Of a DNA stretch of 64,000 bases, positions 52,694-60,160 are shown in pieces. The position numbers were made by a program, and so were the translations under genes. Below the pieces are notes generated by a model. That model was not told the DNA's origin, made no database searches, and saw only the letters and a program-made list of their open reading frames with translations. The stretch's first letter is position 1; each line of letters opens with the position of its first letter. Source of the stretch: RBG-16-34-14 sp963798865 (lineage in GTDB: Bacteria > Bacteroidota > Ignavibacteria > Ignavibacteriales > Ignavibacteriaceae); assembly GCA_963798865.1 (NCBI GenBank), contig CAWCVZ010000004.1, forward strand, positions 1,240,001 through 1,304,000. Reading direction: 5' to 3'.

Positions 52694-53728
52694 ATGTTAA
52701 TAATGATGAAGCTTGATTCACCAAGAGAACATATTGAAAAAGTAAAGAAAAAGATAATTTCATTTAACTGCACTCCACATGAAATTCCCGGATCTGTAAA
52801 GCTCGCAATCGGAATTACGGGACCATCCGCTAAACTTTCTGAAGACGATTTCCTTACAATGGATTCAGTGGACGAGGTTGTAAGAGTTTCAAAACCATAC
52901 AAGCTGGTGAGCCGTGAAATGAAATCCGAAGACACAATTATAAAATTTAATAATGCTTCTATCGGAGGAGAAAATTTAACTATAATTGCAGGTCCCTGCT
53001 CTGTGGAAAGCAGGCAGCAGATTTTTGATATTGCCGGTGAGCTGAAAGAAATTGGCATTAAATTTTTGAGAGCAGGCGCTTATAAACCGCGTTCAAGTCC
53101 TTATTCTTTCCAGGGATTAAAAGAAAAAGGAATTGAATATCTTCTGGAAGTTAAAAAAGAACTCGGATTAATGATCGTTACTGAAGCAAAGGATACAAAT
53201 GCGCTTCCTTTAATCTCTGAAGTTGCAGATATAATTCAGATTGGGGCAAGGAATATGCAGAACTTTTCACTTTTAGAAGAAGTTGGACAGCTTCCAAATG
53301 CAGTTCTGTTAAAAAGAGGTTTGGCTGCAACGATAGAAGATCTTTTGATGAGCGCAGAATATATTTTATCCCAGGGAAATTATAATGTTATTCTTTGCGA
53401 AAGAGGAATAAGAACTTTTGAAACTTATACAAGAAACACACTTGATCTGAATGCAATCCCTGTAATTAAAAAGAATTCTCATCTTCCCATTATTGTTGAT
53501 CCTTCTCATGGAATCGGAATCTGGGATAAAGTTCCTGCAATGGCTATGGCTGCAATTGCCTGCGGTGCAGATGGTGTTATGATTGAAGTTCATAATAATC
53601 CTGAGAAAGCTTTATCCGATGGATTTCAATCTCTGACTCCTAAAAATTTTAAAGCTCTTTTGAATAAGCTTGAGCTGTTGGCTCCGATTGTAAATAAAAA
53701 AATTGATATTGGGGTTGCCGTTGCCTGA
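52694..53728 (+). CDS. aroF: 3-deoxy-7-phosphoheptulonate (DAHP) synthase, type I-beta
   Basis: This enzyme condenses phosphoenolpyruvate and erythrose 4-phosphate, the first step of the shikimate pathway. The 344 residues have an N-terminal ferredoxin/ACT-like regulatory domain (about 1-75). The barrel follows with TIIAGPCSVESRQQIF, FLRAGAYKPRSSPYSFQGLKEKG, EAKDTNALPLI, QIGARNMQNFSLL, VLLKRGLAATIEDLLMSAEYI and IVDPSHGIG. This arrangement is the Thermotoga-like type, where the N-terminal domain senses an aromatic amino acid. It is intact and sits between trpF and trpB, under the trp attenuator. Confidence 0.94.
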   Translation: MLIMMKLDSPREHIEKVKKKIISFNCTPHEIPGSVKLAIGITGPSAKLSEDDFLTMDSVDEVVRVSKPYKLVSREMKSEDTIIKFNNASIGGENLTIIAGPCSVESRQQIFDIAGELKEIGIKFLRAGAYKPRSSPYSFQGLKEKGIEYLLEVKKELGLMIVTEAKDTNALPLISEVADIIQIGARNMQNFSLLEEVGQLPNAVLLKRGLAATIEDLLMSAEYILSQGNYNVILCERGIRTFETYTRNTLDLNAIPVIKKNSHLPIIVDPSHGIGIWDKVPAMAMAAIACGADGVMIEVHNNPEKALSDGFQSLTPKNFKALLNKLELLAPIVNKKIDIGVAVA

Positions 53729-54911
53729 ATATAATCTACCAGATTCATCTGGAAAATTTGGGAAGTATGGCGGCAAGTTTGTCCCTGAGACTTTAATTAC
53801 TCCTTTAAAAGAACTGGAAGAAATTTATTTTTCTTTGAAGAATGATGAATCATTTAATAAAGAATTAAATCAGCTTCACAAAGAATATTCCGGAAGACCA
53901 ACTCCATTAACTTTTGCTCAAAATCTTACCAATCATTATGGAAAAGGAAAAATCTATTTAAAGAGAGAAGATCTCTGCCACACGGGTGCACATAAAATAA
54001 ATAATGCATTGGGACAAATTCTCCTTGCAAAAAAACTTGGAAAGACAAGAATAATTGCTGAAACGGGAGCCGGACGGCATGGGGTTGCAACAGCAACAGT
54101 TTGTGCAAAGTTCGGATTGAAATGTGTTGTGTATATGGGTGAAGTTGATATGGAGCGACAGAGTTTAAATGTATTCAGGATGAAACTGCTGGGAGCTGAA
54201 GTAAAGCCAGTTTCTTCAGGAAGCAGAACTCTTAAAGACGCAACTAATGAAGCAATAAGAGACTGGGTAACTAACATAAACAATACGCATTATATTATTG
54301 GTTCAGTCGTCGGTCCTCATCCATATCCTTTGATGGTTAGAGATTTTCAATCAGTTATTGGAAGAGAGACTAAAGAACAGATTTTACAAAAAGAAGGAAA
54401 GCTGCCTGATTATATTTTAGCCTGTGTTGGTGGAGGCAGCAATGCAATTGGAATTTTTTATCCATTTATAAATGATAATATAAAGCTTATTGGTGTTGAG
54501 GCAGCAGGATTAGGTTTAAATACAAACAAACACAGTGCAACTTTATCCTTAGGTAGAGAAGGAATATTTCATGGAATGAAAACATATCTTCTTCAAAATG
54601 AAGATGGACAGGTAAGTGAAGTTCATTCAATATCTGCAGGATTAGATTATCCGGGAGTTGGGCCGGAACACAGCTATCTTAAAGATGAGTCGAGAGTAAA
54701 ATACTTTTCGGTTACAGATGAAGAAGCATTACTGGCTGCAAAGTTAATATCAGAGAAAGAAGGAATTATTCCTGCTCTTGAGACAGCCCATGCAATTGCT
54801 TACCTGGAATATTTAATGCCCCAAACAAAAAAGGATGAAATAATTATTTTAAATGTCAGTGGAAGAGGCGATAAAGATTTGAATACTATTGAAAAGAATT
54901 TATCACTGTAA
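53721..54911 (+). CDS. trpB: Tryptophan synthase beta chain
   Basis: TrpB uses pyridoxal phosphate to join indole and serine. The sequence has KFGKYGGKFVPETL, GRPTPLTFAQNL, the PLP-lysine motif LKREDLCHTGAHKINNALGQILLAKK, ETGAGRHGVATATVCAKFGL, the phosphate loop CVGGGSNAIGIFYPF, and SAGLDYPGVGPEHS. Starts are ambiguous: four in-frame TTG codons lie at 53703, 53709, 53715 and 53721. I chose the last because MPEYNLPDSSGKFG fits the family N-terminus best. It overlaps the end of aroF and is intact. Confidence 0.94.
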   Translation: MPEYNLPDSSGKFGKYGGKFVPETLITPLKELEEIYFSLKNDESFNKELNQLHKEYSGRPTPLTFAQNLTNHYGKGKIYLKREDLCHTGAHKINNALGQILLAKKLGKTRIIAETGAGRHGVATATVCAKFGLKCVVYMGEVDMERQSLNVFRMKLLGAEVKPVSSGSRTLKDATNEAIRDWVTNINNTHYIIGSVVGPHPYPLMVRDFQSVIGRETKEQILQKEGKLPDYILACVGGGSNAIGIFYPFINDNIKLIGVEAAGLGLNTNKHSATLSLGREGIFHGMKTYLLQNEDGQVSEVHSISAGLDYPGVGPEHSYLKDESRVKYFSVTDEEALLAAKLISEKEGIIPALETAHAIAYLEYLMPQTKKDEIIILNVSGRGDKDLNTIEKNLSL

Positions 54912-54917
54912 TACTAA

Positions 54918-55707
54918 ATGTCATTTACTTCAGATTATATTAAAAATAAAAATGAAAAAGGAGAAAAAATCCTTTCCGTTTTCCTAACCAGTGGATTTCC
55001 TGACAAAAATAATTTTGTTAAGCTTGCCCTTGATATTCTGAATGCGGGTGCTGATATGCTTGAGATTGGTTTTCCTTTCAGCGATCCGCTTGCTGATGGT
55101 CCGATAATTCAGGAATCTTCACAAGAGGCAATTAAGAATGGAATTAATCTTGCGACAACTTTCAAATATGTTAAAGAAATAAGAAAGGAAACTGATAAAC
55201 CAATAATTCTAATGGGATATGCAAATCCCGTTTTAAGTTATGGTATAGAAAAGTTCGCCGATGACATTAAAAGCCTCAGGCGTAAATGGAGTTATAATTC
55301 CTGATGTTCCAATTGATGAGTTTGATAATTTCTTTAGCAGTGCTTTTGATGGGATTGATAAAATTCTTCTAATCACTCCAACAACAAATCAAGAACGTGT
55401 AAAGGAAATTGATTTTAAGAGCAGCGGATTTGTTTATTGCGTTAGTGTAAGCGGAACAACAGGTTTACACAACAAAGATAAAAGCATTGAGTTTGTAAAA
55501 GAAAATCAAAAGCTTGTAACTAAAAATAAAATGCTTGTTGGCTTTGGTATTTCTAATGAAGATGATGCTAAAAAATATATCCCTTTTTGTGACGGCGTAA
55601 TTGTAGGTAGCGCAGTTATTAAATCACTTATGAACGATGATAACGATTATTCACAAACGTTAAATCTTACCAGAAAGTTAAAACAATCAACAAAAGTGTT
55701 TATTTAA
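54918..55707 (+). CDS. trpA: Tryptophan synthase alpha chain, one frameshift
   Basis: TrpA cleaves indole-3-glycerol phosphate to indole for TrpB. The first part has ILSVFLTSGFPDKNNFVKLALDILNAGADMLEIGFPFSDPLADGPIIQ (catalytic Glu) and PIILMGYANPVLSYGIEKFADDIK. The frame then changes within an AAAA run at 55267-55271 and continues ASGVNGVIIPDVPIDEF, VYCVSVSGTTGLH, VGFGISNEDDAKKYIPFCDGVIVGSAVI. Deleting one A gives the joined reading DDIKASGVNG, the expected TrpA text. It ends the trp operon and its stop overlaps the convergent ridA. Confidence 0.9.
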
Positions 55708-56154
55708 TTTTTACAATCATTTCTATTTCCACAGCAGCATCAAGAGGAAGTTCATTAACTCCTACAGCGCTTCGAACATGTTTTCCTTTTCCGCCAAATA
55801 TTTTTTCTAATAATTCTGACGCTCCATTTGCAACCTGAGGCTGGTTTGTAAAATTCTCTGTACTGTTTACAAAAACTGTAAGCTTAACAATTTGTTCAAT
55901 GCTATCTAAATTATTAATAACCCCTTTAACAGCCGCAAGACAATTTAATGCACAAACCTCGGCTGCTTTTCTACCTTCATCTATCATTATATCTTTACCA
56001 AGTTTGCCTTTATACTTTAACTCACCTTTTACAGAAGGAATTTGTCCTGCCGTAAAAACAAGCTTATCAATTTTTAATGCTGCTAAATATGCTGCAAGAG
56101 GTTTTGGTGCATCGGGAATTTATAACCTAATTGTTTTATTTTTTCTTCAATCAT
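55700..56154 (-). CDS. ridA: RidA-family enamine/imine deaminase, one frameshift
   Basis: RidA hydrolyses reactive enamine intermediates released by PLP enzymes. The long frame reads IMIDEGRKAAEVCALNCLAAVKGVINNLDSIEQIVKLTVFVNST and ends in VGVNELPLDAAVEIEMIVKI, with the family arginine loop. The N-terminal piece from ATG 56154 is MIEEKIKQLGYK, then in the other frame IPDAPKPLAAYLAALKIDKLVFTAGQIPSVKGEL. One A missing near 56118-56122 breaks it. The joined protein of about 150 residues fits the larger RidA subgroup (YjgH/UK114-like). It faces the trp operon end to end. Confidence 0.86.
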
Positions 56155-56227
56155 TTTAAACTCCGGATTTTATTATTTTGTGTGGTAACTACTTTTATTT
56201 GTTAAGCTAAACTTAGGAAATATAAAA

Positions 56228-57037
56228 ATGATTGAAAATAAATTTGAAGAATTTGTCGGGATTGTACGAAGGTTAAGAAAAGAATGTCCGTGGGACAGAG
56301 AACAAACCAATGACTCTATTAAAGCAAACACTATTGAAGAAGCTTATGAAGTTGTTGAAGCAATAGATCATAAAAATTTTGAAGAATTGAAAAAAGAACT
56401 TGGTGATCTGCTTCTTCACGTTGTATTTCATTCAACTATAGCTGAAGAAGGAAATCATTTTAAGCTTGAAAATGTTATTGATTCTATACGGGAAAAGTTA
56501 ATCAGAAGACATCCGCATGTTTTTGGTAATGTTAAGGTAAATGGTTCCGAAGAAGTGAAGAGAAACTGGGAGGAAATAAAATTAAAAGAAGGAAGAAAAT
56601 CTGTGGTGGATGGTGTTCCTTCTAATCTGCCCGCTTTGCAGAGAGCTCACAGGCTTCAGGAGAAAGCTTCTAAAGTTGGATTTGATTGGGAAAAGAAGGA
56701 AGATGTTTGGAAAAAGGTAATTGAAGAAATAGAAGAGATGCACGAGGTAGAAAAACTCAAATCTCAATGCGCCAAAGGCGGATCAAATCTCAAAAATGAA
56801 AATGATATTCTTGAACAATTGGAGAGTGAAATGGGTGATGTATTTTTCGCTTTGGTTAATTATGCAAGATTTCTTGAAGTTAATCCTGAGAATGCTTTAA
56901 GAAGAACTAATGAAAAATTTGTAAAGAGATTTAAATATATTGAAGATAAAATTTCTGAATCGGGGAAAAAAATGTCGGAATCTTCTTTAAAAGAAATGGA
57001 TATATTCTGGGAAGAGAGTAAAAAAATATTAAAATAA
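56228..57037 (+). CDS. mazG: Nucleoside triphosphate pyrophosphohydrolase
   Basis: MazG hydrolyses NTPs and dNTPs to monophosphates plus pyrophosphate. The 269 residues form two tandem MazG domains. The first has CPWDREQTNDSIKANTIEEAYEVVEAI and ELKKELGDLLLHVVFHSTIAEE. The second has EIEEMHEVEK, then ESEMGDVFFALVNYARF and NPENALRRTNEKFVKRF, with the E-x-x-E and E-x-x-D metal ligands. An insert of about 15 residues (KSQCAKGGSNLKNEN) splits the second domain before its ExxD helix. It arises from the repeat at 56758-56793. The gene is otherwise intact, with a fine start. Confidence 0.92.
   Translation: MIENKFEEFVGIVRRLRKECPWDREQTNDSIKANTIEEAYEVVEAIDHKNFEELKKELGDLLLHVVFHSTIAEEGNHFKLENVIDSIREKLIRRHPHVFGNVKVNGSEEVKRNWEEIKLKEGRKSVVDGVPSNLPALQRAHRLQEKASKVGFDWEKKEDVWKKVIEEIEEMHEVEKLKSQCAKGGSNLKNENDILEQLESEMGDVFFALVNYARFLEVNPENALRRTNEKFVKRFKYIEDKISESGKKMSESSLKEMDIFWEESKKILK
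56758..56793. repeat. Hairpin flanked by direct repeats inside mazG
   Basis: The 10-base word caaatctcaa occurs at 56758-56767 and again at 56784-56793. Between them is a small hairpin (cgcc 56770-56773, loop aaa, ggcg 56777-56780). Direct repeats around a hairpin look like a small inserted unit. It is in frame and adds residues to the protein without a stop. Confidence 0.6.
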
Positions 57038-57059
57038 ATTTTTCTTTAGAGGAATTAAA

Positions 57060-58010
57060 TTATTTTTCGTGTTTTTCATAAGCATCAATAATGTCCTTCA
57101 CAAGCCGGTGCCTAACAATATCACCTTTATCAAAATATACAAATCCGACTCCTTCAATATTGCTTAAAATTTCTTTAGCCTGGATAAGACCGCTCACAGT
57201 TCTTGGCGGAAGATCAATCTGTGTAATATCTCCGGTTATAATTGCCTTTGAGTTTGCACCGAGTCTTGTTAGAAACATTTTCATCTGAACATCGGTTGCA
57301 TTCTGGGCTTCATCAAGAATAACAAAAGCATTATTAATTGTTCTTCCTCTCATATAAGCAAGCGGCACTATTTCAACAACTCTTTTTTCAATATAGGTCT
57401 TAAGTTTTTCAGAAGGCATCATATCATCAAGTGCATCATATAAAGGGCGAAGATACGGATCAATCTTTTCACGAATATCCCCGGGTAAAAATCCGAGGCT
57501 TTCTCCGGCTTCAACTGCTGGTCTGGCAAGGACAATTTTATTTACATTTCCCTTTTTGTGAGTGGCAACTGCCATTGCAACAGCAAGATAGGTTTTGCCC
57601 GTTCCGGCAGGACCTATCGCAAAACAAATATCATTTTTATTTGCGGTTTTAACATAATTTATTTGTCCGGGGGTTTTTGCTTTAATAGAATCATTTTTTG
57701 TATAAAGTATTATCGAATCGAATTCCTTATCGCTTACAATTTCCTTTCCTTCTATAGTGAGATCCAGAATTGTTTCAATATCTTTTTTTTCAAGCCTGCC
57801 ATTTGTATTAAGTACATAAATCATTTCTTTAAGGATTTTCTCAATTGTTTCAACTTCCTCAAGAACACCTTTAATTACAACATTCTCTCCTCTTACAAAT
57901 ATTGAGGCATTAAAACGATCTTCAATTAATTTTAAGTTTGAATCATTCATTCCAAGCAATGAAAGTAAATCAACATTATCAATTGTCATTCGTTTTTCAG
58001 TAGCGGTCAT
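57060..58010 (-). CDS. PhoH-family ATPase
   Basis: This 316-residue protein has an N-terminal KH-like region (about 1-110). The PhoH ATPase core follows: FAIGPAGTGKTYLAVAMAVA (Walker A), IVLARPAVEAGESLGFLPGDIREKIDPYLRPLYDAL, MRGRTINNAFVILDEAQNAT (Walker B) and MFLTRLGANSKAIITGDITQIDL. PhoH-like proteins are related to RNA helicases, and in several bacteria the gene accompanies ybeY, though none is seen here. It is likely cytoplasmic and RNA-associated. It follows the strong terminator of the LysM gene and is probably transcribed from its own promoter. Confidence 0.92.
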   Translation of the reverse strand: MTATEKRMTIDNVDLLSLLGMNDSNLKLIEDRFNASIFVRGENVVIKGVLEEVETIEKILKEMIYVLNTNGRLEKKDIETILDLTIEGKEIVSDKEFDSIILYTKNDSIKAKTPGQINYVKTANKNDICFAIGPAGTGKTYLAVAMAVATHKKGNVNKIVLARPAVEAGESLGFLPGDIREKIDPYLRPLYDALDDMMPSEKLKTYIEKRVVEIVPLAYMRGRTINNAFVILDEAQNATDVQMKMFLTRLGANSKAIITGDITQIDLPPRTVSGLIQAKEILSNIEGVGFVYFDKGDIVRHRLVKDIIDAYEKHEK

Positions 58011-58030
58011 TTTTTTCCTTTTTAAAATAA

Positions 58031-58069
58031 AAAACCCTCATTACCATATAATTGGTAATAAGGGTTATT
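58031..58069 (-). terminator. Intrinsic terminator after the LysM gene
   Basis: On the minus strand a 14-bp stem (arms 58053-58066 and 58033-58046, one G-U pair, six-base loop) is followed by TTTT and further T-rich bases. It lies 34 bases beyond the LysM gene stop and about 20 bases before the PhoH start, so it separates the two transcription units. Confidence 0.85.
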
Positions 58070-58099
58070 AAACTAAATATTACTAAAGAAAATCAAAGT

Positions 58100-58789
58100 T
58101 TACTGAACTGGAGCAGGTTTATAGTTTGCTCTTAATTTTTCATACTTAGATTTTTCTTCTTCAGTAAGTTTTGGAACTTTGAATGTCTGTTTAGGATAAA
58201 TTAAATCAGGATTTTTAATCTGATCCCTGTTTGCCTTATAAATAACCGGCCAGGCAAAACCATTACCATAATGTTCCTTCTTCTTGGCAATGTTCCATAA
58301 GCAATCACCCTTAACAACTGTGTACATAATTTCCTGAGGTACTTCAACCCATGCATCAAGAGATCTTTGTAGTTGGTTATGAACTTTATCAAAAAATTCA
58401 GGTAGAGCACTTATCTTATTCATCTTAAGTGCATTAAGATCTTTTTGCCTGTCAGCTTTTGGACCTTCTTTTCTCTTAATCTTTCCTTCAAGTTCGTTGA
58501 CAGCTTTTCTAAAGTTATCAACATCAGATTTTGTAGCACCCACGAGGGAATATAATTCATTCATACAATCATCAAAGCTTTTGATATTCATGTTATTCAT
58601 GTTATCAATATCGCTTCTTAATGTGCTAATTTCCTGCTCAAGAGCTTGTTTTCTAGCTTTTAAGCGATTCATTTCAGCTTCCCATTCTTCTTCAGTCATA
58701 TCTTTATCCTGAGCTAAGATGGCTTTCGGGAAAATAGATAAGAAGAAGACGAGAGACAAAATGCCAAATAAATATTTTTTTAATGCCAT
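58100..58789 (-). CDS. Exported coiled-coil protein with C-terminal LysM domain
   Basis: This 229-residue protein has a signal peptide (about residues 1-26, ending ILAQD). A coiled-coil region follows (about 30-100: EEEWEAEMNRLKARKQALEQEISTLRSDIDNM). The C-terminal LysM domain is YTVVKGDCLWNIAKKKEHYGNGFAWPVIYKANRDQIKNPDLIYPKQTFKVP, which binds peptidoglycan. The ribosome site GGAGG is seven bases before ATG, better than most genes here. Together with the small coiled-coil lipoprotein upstream it probably forms an envelope-linking unit. Confidence 0.85.
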   Translation of the reverse strand: MALKKYLFGILSLVFFLSIFPKAILAQDKDMTEEEWEAEMNRLKARKQALEQEISTLRSDIDNMNNMNIKSFDDCMNELYSLVGATKSDVDNFRKAVNELEGKIKRKEGPKADRQKDLNALKMNKISALPEFFDKVHNQLQRSLDAWVEVPQEIMYTVVKGDCLWNIAKKKEHYGNGFAWPVIYKANRDQIKNPDLIYPKQTFKVPKLTEEEKSKYEKLRANYKPAPVQ

Positions 58790-58824
58790 TGATTTTCCTC
58801 CGAATTCAATTTTTTGATAAATTT

Positions 58825-59133
58825 TTATTGCATTTTATTTTGTTGCATGTTGTCCATGCTTGTAGGAAGCTTTTTCAGGTTAGCCCTTGTTTCTTCCTTA
58901 TCTTTCTCACACTGCTGTAGTTTTGCATTCTTATCAGCAATTTCTTTTTCTAAGCGGGTTCTTTCATCCTTTAAGGAATTAGCTTCTGATTCTAGCGAAT
59001 TAACTTCACTCCTTAAACCGTTAAGCTCAGCCATTTGAGCTTCACTAACACCACCACATCCGCTCCAGGTTAGAATAAAGAATCCTAATGCTGCGGAAAT
59101 CATGGTGCCTTTTACAACTTTGATTATGTTCAT
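58825..59133 (-). CDS. Small coiled-coil lipoprotein
   Basis: This 102-residue protein has a lipoprotein signal with lipobox-like LTWSGC (Cys near residue 26). A continuous heptad-type helix from about residue 30 to 90 (LRSEVNSLESEANSLKDERTRLEKEIADKNAKL) follows. The coiled coil recalls Lpp or similar spacer lipoproteins of the outer membrane. It ends QQNKMQ. A ggagg ribosome site and a clean promoter precede it, and the LysM protein follows 35 bases downstream. A role in holding the envelope together is inferred. Confidence 0.8.
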   Translation of the reverse strand: MNIIKVVKGTMISAALGFFILTWSGCGGVSEAQMAELNGLRSEVNSLESEANSLKDERTRLEKEIADKNAKLQQCEKDKEETRANLKKLPTSMDNMQQNKMQ

Positions 59134-59172
59134 AAGACAACCTCCGATTTTATTTTTTTTGGGTTTTCTAAG

Positions 59173-59201
59173 TTATTACAAATGAATATTGGAATCAACA
59201 A
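59173..59201 (-). promoter_or_regulatory. Probable promoter of the coiled-coil lipoprotein and LysM genes
   Basis: On the minus strand TTGTTG (59201-59196), a 17-base spacer and TAATAA (59178-59173) give a good sigma-70-type promoter. It lies about 40 bases upstream of the lipoprotein ATG. The unit it drives ends at the strong terminator at 58031-58069. The rest of the gap up to radC (about 200 bases) shows no gene or clear element. Confidence 0.5.
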
Positions 59202-59407
59202 AATTTGATATTAAATAATATTAACAAAAAGGGTTATGCCGCTCTAAGGTCATCAAATTTTGCCCTACTTATATAAGAAATTCGTTAGTTAATAGCAAGT
59301 TAAGTTAATGTTAGATAGTTTAATTTTGCTTTGGATAACAAAATAAAAATTCCTGCTATCATCCTTTAATTAATTTCTTCTTTCTAAAAGTAAAACCTTA
59401 CTAATAA

Positions 59408-60088
59408 TTAAATAAGTCTTCTTTCAACAAATGAAGTAAAGGAATTTCCTGCAATTATTATGTGATCGAAAACAGGTATATCAAGTATCTTGCCGGCCTC
59501 TACCATTTTTTTTGTTATTGATATATCCTCGTTGCTTGGCTCCGGGTTACCGCTTGGATGATTGTGAAGGAGAATTATGCTTGCCGACCTATGATCAATG
59601 GCGGCTTTAAAAACCTCTCTTGGATGAACAACACTTGAATTAAGATTACCAACTGATATTATCTCACGAAAAATTATTTTATTTGCAGAATTTAAACAGA
59701 CAAGTATAAATTGTTCTTTTAACTCATCCTTTAAAAGAGGAATAAAAATTTCTGCGACATCCTGAGGAGAAGTAATTTTTCTTTCGTTGAACCATTTTGA
59801 CTGTGAAAGAATCCTTCTGCTTATTTCAAATGCCGCAAGCAATGTTGCTGCTTTATCTTTTCCTATCCCGTCAATTCTCATCAAATCAGATAAAGTCTTT
59901 GAAGCGAGGAATGCAAGGTTCCTGTTTGTTATAATCATTTCATTGGCAATAGCAACTACAGATTTACCCTTTCTGCCTGTTCTTAACAGTATAGCCAAAA
60001 GCTCCGCATCAGAAAGATTTTGAGGACCTCTCAATGTTAATTTTTCCCGGGGACGATCTTCTAAAGGTAAATCCTTTACCCCCATCAC
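59408..60088 (-). CDS. radC: RadC-family JAMM/MPN+ domain protein
   Basis: This 226-residue protein has the N-terminal helix-hairpin-helix-like region (LSDAELLAILLRTGRKGKSVV, LMRIDGIGKDKAATLLAAFEISRRI). The JAMM metallo-domain follows, with VHPREVFKAAIDHRSASIILLHNHPSGNPEPSNEDISITKKM (H-x-H-x7-S-x2-D). The name RadC reflects an old link to DNA repair that has been questioned. The domain is probably a metal-dependent isopeptidase-type fold of unknown role. It appears to be transcribed alone. Confidence 0.92.
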   Translation of the reverse strand: MMGVKDLPLEDRPREKLTLRGPQNLSDAELLAILLRTGRKGKSVVAIANEMIITNRNLAFLASKTLSDLMRIDGIGKDKAATLLAAFEISRRILSQSKWFNERKITSPQDVAEIFIPLLKDELKEQFILVCLNSANKIIFREIISVGNLNSSVVHPREVFKAAIDHRSASIILLHNHPSGNPEPSNEDISITKKMVEAGKILDIPVFDHIIIAGNSFTSFVERRLI

Positions 60089-60160
60089 CTGACTCCTTTC
60101 AGAATTAATGAATTTAAAACTGCTTAAAAAAGTAATATGACGAACTAAATAATTCTAATT

